From: Aotearoamyces nothofagi
Taxonomy: Eukaryota > Ascomycota > Leotiomycetes > Leotiales > Tympanidaceae
Length of the DNA stretch: 64,000 bases
Direction of reading: 5' to 3'
Assembly (NCBI GenBank): GCA_015345905.1
Contig: JADDTR010000028.1
Location: 239,019 to 303,018 of the forward strand
Below, one piece after another: positions 1 through 8,801 of this stretch (its first letter is position 1; each line of letters starts with the position of its first letter). Below the pieces are notes generated by a model. It had not been told where the DNA came from, ran no database searches, and saw only the letters and a list, made by a program, of their open reading frames with translations. A program made the position numbers and the translations under genes.

Positions 1-329
1 CGTGCGATGATGAGTTGGACTCTTCCGTAAGCAGTTGCTTGCAGCAGAGCACCGATCACCATTACCCCAGCTCCAAATCCAATCGACTTCTTCCTACCAA
101 TCTGTTCGCCAACGAGGGCCGTAGCAACACTTCCTAGGAAGCATCCTACTTCGTAGATTGCAACAATGAGGCCAGTTATCGTCGCACTGGGGGAGTTGAA
201 GGTATCTCCAAAGGCCGATGTATTCACCAGCCCACCCATAACTCCATTGTCGTATCCGATTAAGAGAAATCCGAGGCACGTCAAGGCCGTGACGGCTGAG
301 AACAACCCTCTGCCTTCGAGCTGCGCCAT
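1..329 (-). CDS. MFS sugar transporter, N-terminal part (cut by window edge)
   Basis: The reverse strand reads open from an ATG at 327-329 to the window edge, giving the first 109 residues of a sugar porter of the major facilitator superfamily. The first membrane segment carries the typical GYDNGVMGGL signature (family form GYDQGVMGG). After a short loop, the second helix (GLIVAIYEVGCFLGS) is followed by the cytoplasmic loop GEQIGRKKS, matching the sugar-porter G-R-x-G-R-[KR] motif between helices 2 and 3. A third hydrophobic helix follows. The protein should sit in the plasma membrane and import a hexose or related sugar; the substrate cannot be told from this part. The rest, including any introns, lies to the left of the window. 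Confidence 0.88.
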   Translation of the reverse strand, partial: MAQLEGRGLFSAVTALTCLGFLLIGYDNGVMGGLVNTSAFGDTFNSPSATITGLIVAIYEVGCFLGSVATALVGEQIGRKKSIGFGAGVMVIGALLQATAYGRVQLIIA

Positions 330-520
330 TGGCAAGATATCGAGGTCAAAACAACCCGTACCAGCGGCGGAGCAGGAGGCCCAAGGTGGTGGTGCTCATC
401 AGCGTAGAAACGGAGAATGGCCCTGGAGTCTATCTGCTCGTCGAGGGGAAAAGCTATGACATGAAAGCCTTCCTGGCGAAGGCTTAGTTTCGGGAGGAAC
501 AGAGCTAGAAAGCCACAGCA

Positions 521-545
521 GAAAGCTAGAAAGCTAGAAAGCTCG
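521..545. repeat. Octamer tandem repeat, unit GAAAGCTA
   Basis: About three copies of an AG-rich octamer, with a decayed copy (GCTCGAGAGCTAGAAG) just downstream. Confidence 0.7.
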
Positions 546-990
546 AGAGCTAGAAGGGAAAGGCAAAAGGCAAAAGGTACCTCCGGAAGGCTCCAGGGAC
601 GGGGGCGGAATATAGAGTTTGGTAGCGCACTGTCCACTTGGCAGAGCTTATCGAGACCGAGCTGCTCGCTGGCTGCTCGCTCGCTGCCACCTGCTAAAGG
701 GAGACGGCAAGGCATGTGCATGCTTCATTCGGCAGGTGCGTCGCAGCAACGCAGACAAAAAGCATAAATGAGCAAGACCTGTCGGAGGTGGTTCCGACCG
801 GTGTCCGAATATAGGACGGTCTCCGGCACCCTGGCGGCTAACTACATGCTAAAGCTCCTCGATACAGGACACAGCAGAGTGCGCACTGGACGTGCAACAA
901 CGACGACGGCAACAACAACAATGATGCTGCGGTGCGGTACAGGTAGGGCAGGTACTTAGAAGACACCGGATGCGGTGCGCGGAAAAAGAC

Positions 991-1032
991 AGCGGGAGCG
1001 GGAGCGAGAGCGAGTGCGAGAGCGAGTGCGAA
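991..1032. repeat. Hexamer tandem repeat, unit GAGCGR
   Basis: About seven imperfect copies of GAGCGR (GAGCGG, GAGCGA, GAGTGC variants). The strand is purine-rich. Confidence 0.7.
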
Positions 1033-1431
1033 GGCTAGGCACCCAGCACAGCGAGTAAATAAGTAGAGAGCCACTGGCCGGAGTCCGTAGCCGGACGCTT
1101 TAATCACTTTCATCACTCTGCTCTCTTTGCCCCAAGTACGTACGGAGTCCATTACAGGACTCTACCACGCACAGCTCAGTGCCTGGCCGTCGTAGCTATT
1201 CACAGCGGACGCGGTTGATTCCATTCCCAGTGGGACCATCTCAGGAAGCGTTCGATCTGCTACCGGGGCGGCCAAAAAAGCAGCCCAAGCCGGCTAAAAA
1301 AAACAAGAGGCATGGCATGCATGAGGTCCCTAGGAGGCGGCTGGAAGGGAGGGTAGGGATAATGCGCTTTTCACCCAAGCTACGCCGGGTTAACCAGCAG
1401 CGGCGGTGAGGAGGTGGTCGTCCTGGACGAG

Positions 1432-1470
1432 CAGTACTGCACTGCACTGCACTGCACTGTACTGTGCAGT
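1432..1470. repeat. Pentamer tandem repeat, unit ACTGC
   Basis: Six or so copies of ACTGC grade into ACTGT. The end of the array reads CTGTACTGTGCAG, which is partly self-complementary with the start and could form a small hairpin. Confidence 0.75.
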
Positions 1471-1679
1471 CCTTGGGACGGGCAGGACAGGCCACCGGAT
1501 GTTCGTGCCATCTCATGCATTGATTGCACTGCAACTCCCGTGCGTGCGTGCGTACGGCCTGGCCGTGAGGCATGTAGGGAGAATGGGACGAGTGCGAAGG
1601 TGATGCGGTACACGCAATGCAGCAGGCACGCACCGCACGGGCAGTGGGCAGTGGGCAGGACGACCTCTGCTACCCTGTG

Positions 1680-1727
1680 CTGCTCGATGCTACTCGATGC
1701 CACTCGATGCTACTCGATGCTACTCGT
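1680..1727. repeat. Decamer tandem repeat, unit CTACTCGATG
   Basis: Nearly five head-to-tail copies differing at one or two positions (CTGCTCGATG, CTACTCGATG, CCACTCGATG). The array ends in CTACTCGTACG. Confidence 0.85.
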
Positions 1728-1916
1728 ACGCACGTACCTGGGCAGTGCGCTGTAGTCGCGAAGCTACAGTGAAGTTGGAGTCAAGGCCTCTTAGTGATGG
1801 GGCGCCTGGCGGGTGTGGCCCTGGGAGGGAGTGGGTGTGGCATGGAGTGGCGTGTAGCAAGCCGCCCGGTACAGCACCGTGCTGCAGCGCAGAGGCAGTG
1901 CCGGAGTGGCAGATGG

Positions 1917-1956
1917 GCAGCGGCCGTGGCAGCGGCCGTGGCAGTGGCAGTGGCAG
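1917..1956. repeat. GGCAGCGGCCGT / GGCAGT tandem repeat
   Basis: Two 12-bp units of GGCAGCGGCCGT are followed by 6-bp GGCAGT units, so the longer unit looks like an expansion of the shorter. Confidence 0.7.
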
Positions 1957-2187
1957 CCCTGTAGCGGGCACGGGATGGATGCGCAGCGCAGATGGCAGAT
2001 TGGCAGATGGTAGCGCTGGCTGGTAGCGGATTAGGGGCCTTCGGTAGGGCTCCATGCGTGCGCCGCAGGCTTGGGGGCTCCGCCGGCAGTCCAAGTGCCG
2101 CCCCAGTCAGCGCGCTGCTCCAGGCCGGTGCAGCGTCGCCAGCCGGGCCATCGTCGCTTGCCACCCCCCACCACGCGCCGTCGCTGC

Positions 2188-2306
2188 ACCCACTGCACCC
2201 ACTGCACTGCACCCACTGCACCACACGCTGCACCACGCTGCACCACGCTGCACCACCCGCCACCCACCACCCACCACCCACCACCCACTACCGCACCGCA
2301 CCGCAG
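2188..2306. repeat. Compound C-rich array: CACTGCACC, CACGCTGCAC and CCACCCA units
   Basis: Three successive arrays on one strand: CACTGCACC-type units, then three copies of CACGCTGCAC, then five or six copies of the heptamer CCACCCA. The C-rich run makes the other strand G-rich. Confidence 0.8.
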
Positions 2307-2499
2307 TTCCTGGCCTGGCCTGGCCTCGCCTGGCAGCGCCTTGTCTGCCGCTACACTCGCTATCCAGCGCGCCCAGGTACACTTGCTGGCCCCTACCGCA
2401 GTAAGGTTCAGTGCCTAAGGCAAGGTAGGCAGGCACTGCACCTCCGTACGGTAGGCAGGAGGCACTGTACTGCACTCTCTGTAGCTGCCTTTCCTGCCG

Positions 2500-2550
2500 G
2501 ACCTCCCCTCCCCTCCCCTCCCCTCCCCTCCACCTCGCTCCCCTCCCTAC
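2500..2550. repeat. Pentamer tandem repeat, unit CTCCC
   Basis: Uninterrupted CTCCC pentamers followed by degenerate copies. The complementary strand is a run of GGGAG, a candidate G-quadruplex or triplex-forming tract. Confidence 0.8.
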
Positions 2551-3102
2551 CTGCCCTTCTCTGGCCGGGCTCTTCCTGCCCGCCCAGCTTCCCTCTGTCT
2601 CTGTCTCTGCCAGAAGGAGGCCGCTGTCTGCCCACAGCAAGCGACTGCCTGGCAGGTACAGAGAGGCGCACTCGCTGTCCTCTCTCTCTCCCCCTGCGAT
2701 GCCTCGCTGGGGGAGTGCAGTGCCTGTCCACGCCCATCCACCTCCTCTGCTGCAGATTTCAGCAGCGCTGCCGCTACAGCGCGAGTGGTGCGTGCTAGAC
2801 GTCGCTAGGGCGAGCGACAGGCTTGGCTGGCAGGCAGGTAGACGACGCCGCCTATCTGCCGCGTCCGCCAAAGTCTATTATCACAGCCTTGCTTGCTGGG
2901 GGCCTGCTGGGCTGCTGGGCTGTCCAGCTGCTGGCCTGCTCGCTCGGTGGGCGAGGGCCAGAGGGCGAGCAAGAGGCCCATTCGGCGCTGTTGCGGTTGA
3001 TGCCCGTCGGCTCATTCTCCGCGGCCACCCTCCTCCCACCCCACCTCCCCCCGACAGCGCCGTGAAAAGCCGCAGCAGCGCCCAACCAGCTCCCCACTAG
3101 CA

Positions 3103-3150
3103 CCAGCCCAGCGCCAGCCCAGCGCCAGCCCAGCGCCAGCCAGCCGCCAG
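3103..3150. repeat. 11-bp tandem repeat, unit CAGCCCAGCGC
   Basis: Three and a half perfect 11-bp copies followed by a decayed copy (CAGCCAGCCGC). Confidence 0.8.
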
Positions 3151-3294
3151 GCCACCCTGCCCGGTCGCCTCCTGCCAAGCCGCCGCCAGTGTGCTCGCCA
3201 TACTGTAGCATAGCAGGCTATACTCGCTCTCGTCGCTAAGCCAGCATCGCCCAGCTTGCACCTCTTACAAGCTTTTCCGCCAGTCCAACATGTC

Positions 3295-3350
3295 TGCGTC
3301 TGGTGTCTGGTGTCTGGCCTGTGTCTGGTCTGTGTGTCTGGCCTGTGGCT
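3295..3350. repeat. TGTCTGG / TGTGTCTGGCC repeat
   Basis: Imperfect TGTCTGG-type units form a T/G-rich stretch immediately before the CAGCTC array. Confidence 0.65.
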
Positions 3351-3377
3351 GCGTCTGCGTCTGCTCCTGCGTCTGCG

Positions 3378-3443
3378 TCAGCTCCAGCTCCAGCTCCAGC
3401 TTCAGTTCCTGCTCCAGCTCCAGCTCCAGCTCCAGCTCCAGCT
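3378..3443. repeat. Hexamer tandem repeat, unit CAGCTC
   Basis: About eleven copies of CAGCTC, with a few changed copies in the middle (CTTCAG, TTCCTG). It reads as poly-Ser on one strand and Leu-Glu on the other, which explains the spurious long open frames here. Confidence 0.85.
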
Positions 3444-3989
3444 CCCGTGCCTGCATGCGCTCGAGAGGGCGTGCAGAGAGAGCTGCGCCTGTTCGCTCCT
3501 CGCTCCTCGCCCCTCGCCCCCCCCCCCCGCGTACTCGTACTCGCGCGTGCTCGCTGCGGCGACGTCGTGAGGTAGTCTCTTTGCATAACTGGCATGACGC
3601 CGTGTCGAGCTACGCCAGCACAGCTGTGCACAACCTTGATGCTTTCCCTTGGCATGGGACCCGAAAATCGCGTTCCTGATGCTTGGAAGTTGCCGGCTTC
3701 CAGCTAGATCCAAAGGGCCTCTTCTGGGACTGTTGCTACACATGTGGGTTCTGCTAGGGATGTGCCCGCCTCAGGCTCTGTCAGGCTTTCCTACTCCAGA
3801 AGCAACCACCCGCGACTATATTCGCCCTGGCATATGTCGCCCACAAAAGCTGCGCACATCCCCAGATCAACCGTTGCTCGCATGCAAGTCCAGCCGTCAA
3901 TCGCCGCCTTCATACTGTCGCTCTACCACCTCCAAAAAAACCACCTCCTACAGGGAATATAGCCGTTTTACCTCGCCGACGCGCCTGAG

Positions 3990-6942
3990 ATGGCGTCTGG
4001 GGCAGGTTCAGCACCTGCTGTTGCGTCCAATGCTCCTTCAGTTGCAAATGCTTTTCCTCGTCCAAATGTCCCAGAACCTGATGGAATGAGAGCATATCGA
4101 GCATGTCTTCATTGTCGAAGTAGAAAGACGAAATGTTCGTTGGATTTGAATTCTGGTCGCCCAGTAAGTCAAGCGGCTATTTTTTTCATTTTCCTTTTTA
4201 CCATCGTTAGGCGCCATCACTCTTTAAGAGACGAGACGAGGAGTCGGACACGACGCCGCTATTGTTATATTCAGGGTTGAGGATTTTGATATTGGAATCC
4301 TCACAAGCTGTGGCGTGCTCAATAATGAGCCGTGCCGAGCTATAGTTGGCTGATATGCCGAGGTGGCATGCTGAATTGGCATCTCCGTCCAGATCTCGGT
4401 CATATAGTGGATACTGCCCTTTATTTTTATCTAACGATACATATATGTACATATGCTAACTCTAATCCAGCCTTGCAGAAGATGTCAGAGAGAAGGACGT
4501 GAATGCGTGCTCGGTGAGAGTCACAGAGGAGGCCGTCGAGTCAAAGGAGTAAAGAAATCGAGGAGCAATGATGGTGAACCAGCAACGAACCAAGGGAATC
4601 AGATCACTGCAAATCTTCCCCGTGATTATTCTACGGAACCTTCGTATGGTATCCAGCCCGGCCAGGGAACAATGCCGCAAGACCAATTTGGTGGCTCGTA
4701 TGATCCTCGGTTTGGCTGGCATCACTCTGCTCCAAGTTCTGCGGCAGCAGCAGCTGGGTCTGAGACGAGTGGGTACTCCAGCAATCAAGAACGCTCAGGC
4801 TCAACTGTGGCAGTATATCGAACCCGCAGCCACGAACCTTCAAATATAGATCTTGCTCTTGGATCTCGAAGTCAGGTTGCTGTGAGCATCACTTCAGCAG
4901 ACTTACAGAACCCTTCAGATGCGCTTGATATACTTGCTCAGGTCGCTGATGGAGCAGAAGATGATTCAGCTGAGAGTGGCCAGGGCAACATTAAAAGCAA
5001 TCCCAGAGTGAATATCAGGAAATCTCCTGTCAGCCCAACCAAACTAGATGACAATATTCTCTACCGACCCTTGGAAGAGGGACTCATCTCTCTCGATCTG
5101 ATCTACCACCTATTCACAATGTCAGTGTTCTCATCATCCATTGCTAAGAGATCCATTTGCCTCGCTTTTCTATTCCACCCCAAACAGATATGAGTTACTG
5201 ACATTCTACCAGATACTATGAACGTTATCATCCATTCGTTCCCATTGTACCCAAAGAGTCATTTGATCGCACAAAAATGGGATGGCTCTCGAAAACAGAA
5301 CCCCACCTCTTTTCTGCCGTATTGGCAATTGCATCAAAGGATAATGAAGGGGTGCATCGAATTTGTTATGATCACATGCAGCGTCTTCTTACCGACTTAC
5401 TTGCTGGTGCGGATGCAGGTGTCGAGGCTGTTGAAGCACTTTTACTCTTAGCAAACTGGGTATCGAATCGTCCGCAAAGCGAAATTCCGGTCGGTCGAGG
5501 AGAAGAGGATAAGGTATCTTGGATGTACATTGGATTAGCTATACGGCTGGGATATTTCTTGGGAATTGACCGGACGGCTTTCAGGGGCGATTCATCCTGT
5601 GATGAGCCTTATCAATTTCAGCGTAAGCGAATAGCATGGACGTCGTGTTATCTCTCCGATCGCTTGGTCTGCGTACGATTAGGGAAAGGGTTTTGGGCGA
5701 GAGGGCCGGGTCCTTTATCCGGTCTCAGTGCCAGCGATTTCCCTACTCTTCGACAAACCTCGCCACTCGATGACGATCATGGGTTGATACTGCAGGCGCA
5801 CTTGGAAATGACACAGATTTTCAGTAATGTTCACGACATTTTATACTCAGCAAAAGGACATGGCTGGAAAGAGATGTTGCAAGGTCGATATGCCAAGTAT
5901 CTTGATGACTTTCGTATAAATCTCCGGCACTGGAATGATAAATGGGGAGATCTCCAATGTATGTCTATTCTCCAATTGCTTATATTTCAATATTAACATA
6001 CTTAGGTTCCGTTGGTGTCAAAATGATGCTCATTCTACATTATGAGTATCTTCGCCTATACATCAATGCTTTCGCATATCAAGCTACTGTATCTAGAGCA
6101 ATGATGCTCTCAAAAGAAGGACAATCAAGTTCCATGCAACTCATCAACTCAACCGCCACAGACGCCAGATTCATCTACGAAGCGATCGACGCAGCGAAAT
6201 GTCTTCTCGACACATTCAACCTCTGTCCAAACATCCAAACCCTCCGCTACATGCCCTCAGCATATTTCCTTTATATAATATACAGTGCCGTCTTCCTCTT
6301 CAAAGTAAGTTTCAAATATGAAAAAAAATCCTGGCCCTCTTATCTCTTCCCAGTATAGATAGATCTAACAATTCTCAAAAGGCAAGAGCAACAACAACAA
6401 TGGACAGCCAAGAGCGTTTCCAAATCCTTCAAATGGTCGACATGACAATCTCCCGTCTCCAAGAAGTAGCCGGTGGCTCCAACCATATCGGAAACCGCTA
6501 TGCCCGCCTCCTCCAGCTCCTTTGGCACAAACCACAATCAAAATCTGCCCCCACCTCCACCTCCACCTCTAATCCTCCAACCAACTCCGCAAATCCTCCT
6601 CCTCTCGACCCACACTACCAAGTCCACCTACCTTCAAACGGCAATATCCATCCGAACTATGATCCGTATAATAATGTTGTGATTGTCCCTGATGGGAACG
6701 GGAATGGATTACCGAATAACGGAGGCACGTTTTCATGGTTGGATCTTGGCGCCACGTGGTCGTTTGCGACGCAGAACGCCGGCGAGGGGAATGCAGGCGA
6801 GATAGATGAGGTGTTGGGGTTGGACCATGTGAGGGGTGGACAGGTGGGAGAGCAGGGGCAAGGGCACGGATTCGACTTGAATTTAAACATGATGACGGAT
6901 TATAGGTTGTTGAATGAGGATAATCCAAGTATGATATTTTGA
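3990..6942 (+). CDS. Zn2Cys6 (fungal binuclear cluster) transcription factor
   Basis: Five exons: 3990-4163, 4471-5120, 5213-5958, 6006-6304 and 6382-6942; 809 residues. Exons 1 and 2 join inside the DNA-binding domain to give the six cysteines Cys39, 42, 49, 60, 63 and 70 in CX2CX6CX10CX2CX6C spacing, with basic residues between them. A basic linker (GGRRVKGVKKSR) follows. Residues of about 210-560 match the fungal-specific regulatory domain (YYERYHPFVPIVP; RIAWTSCYLSDRL). The C-terminus is low-complexity (Ser/Thr/Pro, then Asn/Gly). The first intron is long (307 nt), the others 47-92 nt. The linker and middle domain remind me of Aro80-type regulators, but I would not name the target. It should act in the nucleus as a pathway regulator. 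The huge repeat-rich upstream gap is its promoter side. Confidence 0.9.
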
Positions 6943-8135
6943 GAGATGGGGTTGACAGGAGAGGTTTTGCTCTTCAAGGGGGGGCTCATGAGAAGGGGCT
7001 TGCTCTTTTTCAACACGCAGGCTTATTGGAGGTCTTTTCGAAAGCTTTAGCAGGAAAATACTCGAGCGGGACGGGTTTCTCTCTTTTAGAGAATGCATGT
7101 TAGGGCGCTTGTTAATAGGTCGGGTTGGGTGGCTAGCTTGGTATACCATACTAGGCTTTGGTTTGGGTTTTTGGGTTTGGGTTTTGGGTTTTGGGTTGGT
7201 TTGGTTTGACTTTGCTTGGTTTGGTTTGGTGGAATCGGGTGTAAATAGATCGATTTGATTGATATTGACTGGGATCTGGAATGAATCTGGAACCTATCTA
7301 TCTATATACTTATATACTTAATTGTTTAATGTTATTATTTTGTAATTTGAAGAGTGTTATATGTATATATGATGATAATGATGTATTGGTTTTCTGCCTT
7401 TGAATGGTGGCACTGGCCTACCCAATCGAGAGTACCAGAGGGCAGAGACAATGTCTTATCATCTGAATTCTGCACTGATTAGTGACTGCTCTGATAATAT
7501 TCTGGCGGTCAGTATCCAATTCCAATAAATTAGAATACTCTATTTCGATATATCTTGCCATAAGGGAATTCTGTGTCGAGATCTAGTAAGGCTAGCTTGT
7601 CGTATCTAGCGAGAGTCTCTTGATTGACGTCGAGAATACTATATTATATATAAATATATAGAGTGCAGGCCTTGAAAGCTTGGTAGGGAGTCGAAGCTGG
7701 GTATCATAGGGTGCACACTATTCCAGGCCCTGTTCACTGCCGTTACGGTCCAGCATCATCACTACTCACCTGTTGCCCAACTCGCCGCCCACCGCCCTTC
7801 GGCCATCGCCCCATCTTAACCCACCATAACTGACCCCCTTACTGCCGATAAAGCAGGGCTGCTTACCTGTCCGCACAAACCCAGATTTTCGTTTCGACTC
7901 GGCGGTTCAGGGTCAGCAAGCAGCTGTTGCGTGGCGCGGCAGGTCACACGACCCCGCTTTCGTACATATATCCTGGATATTGGGCATAAAACAGCTTAAA
8001 CCCGCACTCACCACCCTTCGTCCAACACACACACACATCACGAAGAACGAAGAACTTCCAAGATACGCCGGCACAGAATTCATCGAAATAGAGAGCACCG
8101 TGGGACGAGAAGAGATTTTACGATTCGTAGACAGA
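6943..8135. other. Gene-free stretch with G-rich tract
   Basis: This holds the 3' region of the Zn2Cys6 gene and the promoter or leader of the small Cys-peptide gene. The only structured element is the GGG/TTT tract at 7159-7230. The rest is AT-rich and I see no gene. An open frame begins at 7980 in frame with the peptide gene, but its product upstream of the peptide start looks unlike a protein family. Confidence 0.6.
7159..7230 (+). repeat. G-run tract (GGG separated by T3-T5), possible G-quadruplex
   Basis: Five GGG runs separated by three to five T residues, flanked by further TTTGG units, lie about 215 nt past the stop codon of the Zn2Cys6 gene on its sense strand. Four or more runs with short loops satisfy the usual quadruplex rule. 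It is not the TTAGGG fungal telomere repeat. Confidence 0.65.
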
Positions 8136-8280
8136 ATGCATAACTCAAACTGCCCGAAATGCGGTGTCAAGAGTGACGGCACCAAGACCTGCGGTTCTTG
8201 CGGCGCTGTGAGTCCTGCTGCTCCTTCTACTGTTGCTGAGTAGCTCTGCTGACATTGACATGTAGTCCTGTCCTGTCTAA
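8136..8280 (+). CDS. 28-residue Cys-rich peptide, two exons
   Basis: Exon 1 is 8136-8207 (24 codons) and exon 2 is 8266-8280 (four codons plus stop). The 58-nt intron has a GTGAGT donor, a GCTGAC branch site and a TAG acceptor. The peptide starts MHNSNCPKCG and ends CGSCGASCPV. Five cysteines lie in CX2C-X9-CX2C-X3-C order, so it could bind one zinc ion or act as a small metallothionein-like peptide. I recall tiny fungal proteins with the same CPNCG...CGSCGATCPV shape, but cannot give a name or function. Without splicing the frame reads 11 more codons to a stop at 8243, ending differently, so splicing creates the conserved-looking end. An in-frame ATG at 7980 would add 52 residues without Cys motifs; I prefer 8136. 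Confidence 0.7.
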
Positions 8281-8801
8281 GCAGTTTTTGGACCTGTGCC
8301 TATGGGTAGCTGTGGGCTCACGATAGACTTTGGCAAATTGATTGGGTATGAGATGGTATGAAGGGGTGGGAATAGTTGACGTCGGGTTGTCGTAACCACA
8401 CTCGCTCACTGTTATCGGCAATACCATGGGCACTTTCATCTGGGTTCTCGAGGTTGGGCATGATGCTGGTGGTGAAGGGCTTCTGAGGTGAGAAGCGAGG
8501 CCTAATGGTGGTGGATTCCTCAAATATACAATTGCACCGATCTTGCTTCCTCATAAACCCGTCAATAACATGCTCCTAAGTGATTATAGACTTTATCTAT
8601 GAAAAACATGATAGTTATCTCCGAGGGCCATGACGAGGCTGACAATCTAGACCCATGCACGTGACGCCGAAGCGGGAAGCAAAAAGGTCGCTAAGATAAG
8701 GATAAGAAAAGTCGCAGGATATCATCGAATTCTTTTTTATTGTAGCTTACGCAGCAGTACTGCGGTTTTGGAATATTTCGCATTGGCCAGCTAGAAATAA
8801 A
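8281..8801. other. Intergenic, no feature recognised
   Basis: This is the 3' region of the Cys-peptide gene and the promoter of UTP25. No repeat or gene was seen. Confidence 0.5.

Larger units (their letters stand above)
330..3989. other. 3.7 kb gene-free gap rich in GC-biased short tandem repeats
   Basis: I see no credible gene between the transporter and the Zn2Cys6 regulator. Open frames exist on both strands, but they are built from repeats (poly-Ser, Glu-Leu, Pro/His runs), lack splice logic and resemble no family. The stretch holds at least nine different short tandem arrays with units of 5 to 11 bp, listed separately. It must also contain the divergent promoters of both flanking genes and perhaps a long 5' leader or non-coding transcript. 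Confidence 0.7.

Noticed and set aside
1992-2871. Long open frames on both strands in the left gap
   Set aside because: They are Pro/His/Cys/Arg-rich and follow GC-rich repeats; overlapping frames on both strands are equally long, which is expected by composition.
3256-3679. Serine-rich and Glu-Leu-rich open frames
   Set aside because: Direct translation of the CAGCTC hexamer array.
7159-7230. Interstitial telomere repeat
   Set aside because: Units are TTTGGG/TTTTGGG, not TTAGGG, and the surroundings are ordinary genes.
7980-8135. 52-residue N-terminal extension of the Cys-peptide
   Set aside because: The frame is open, but the residues show no motif, and a start at 8136 gives a compact peptide of the expected form; kept only as an alternative.
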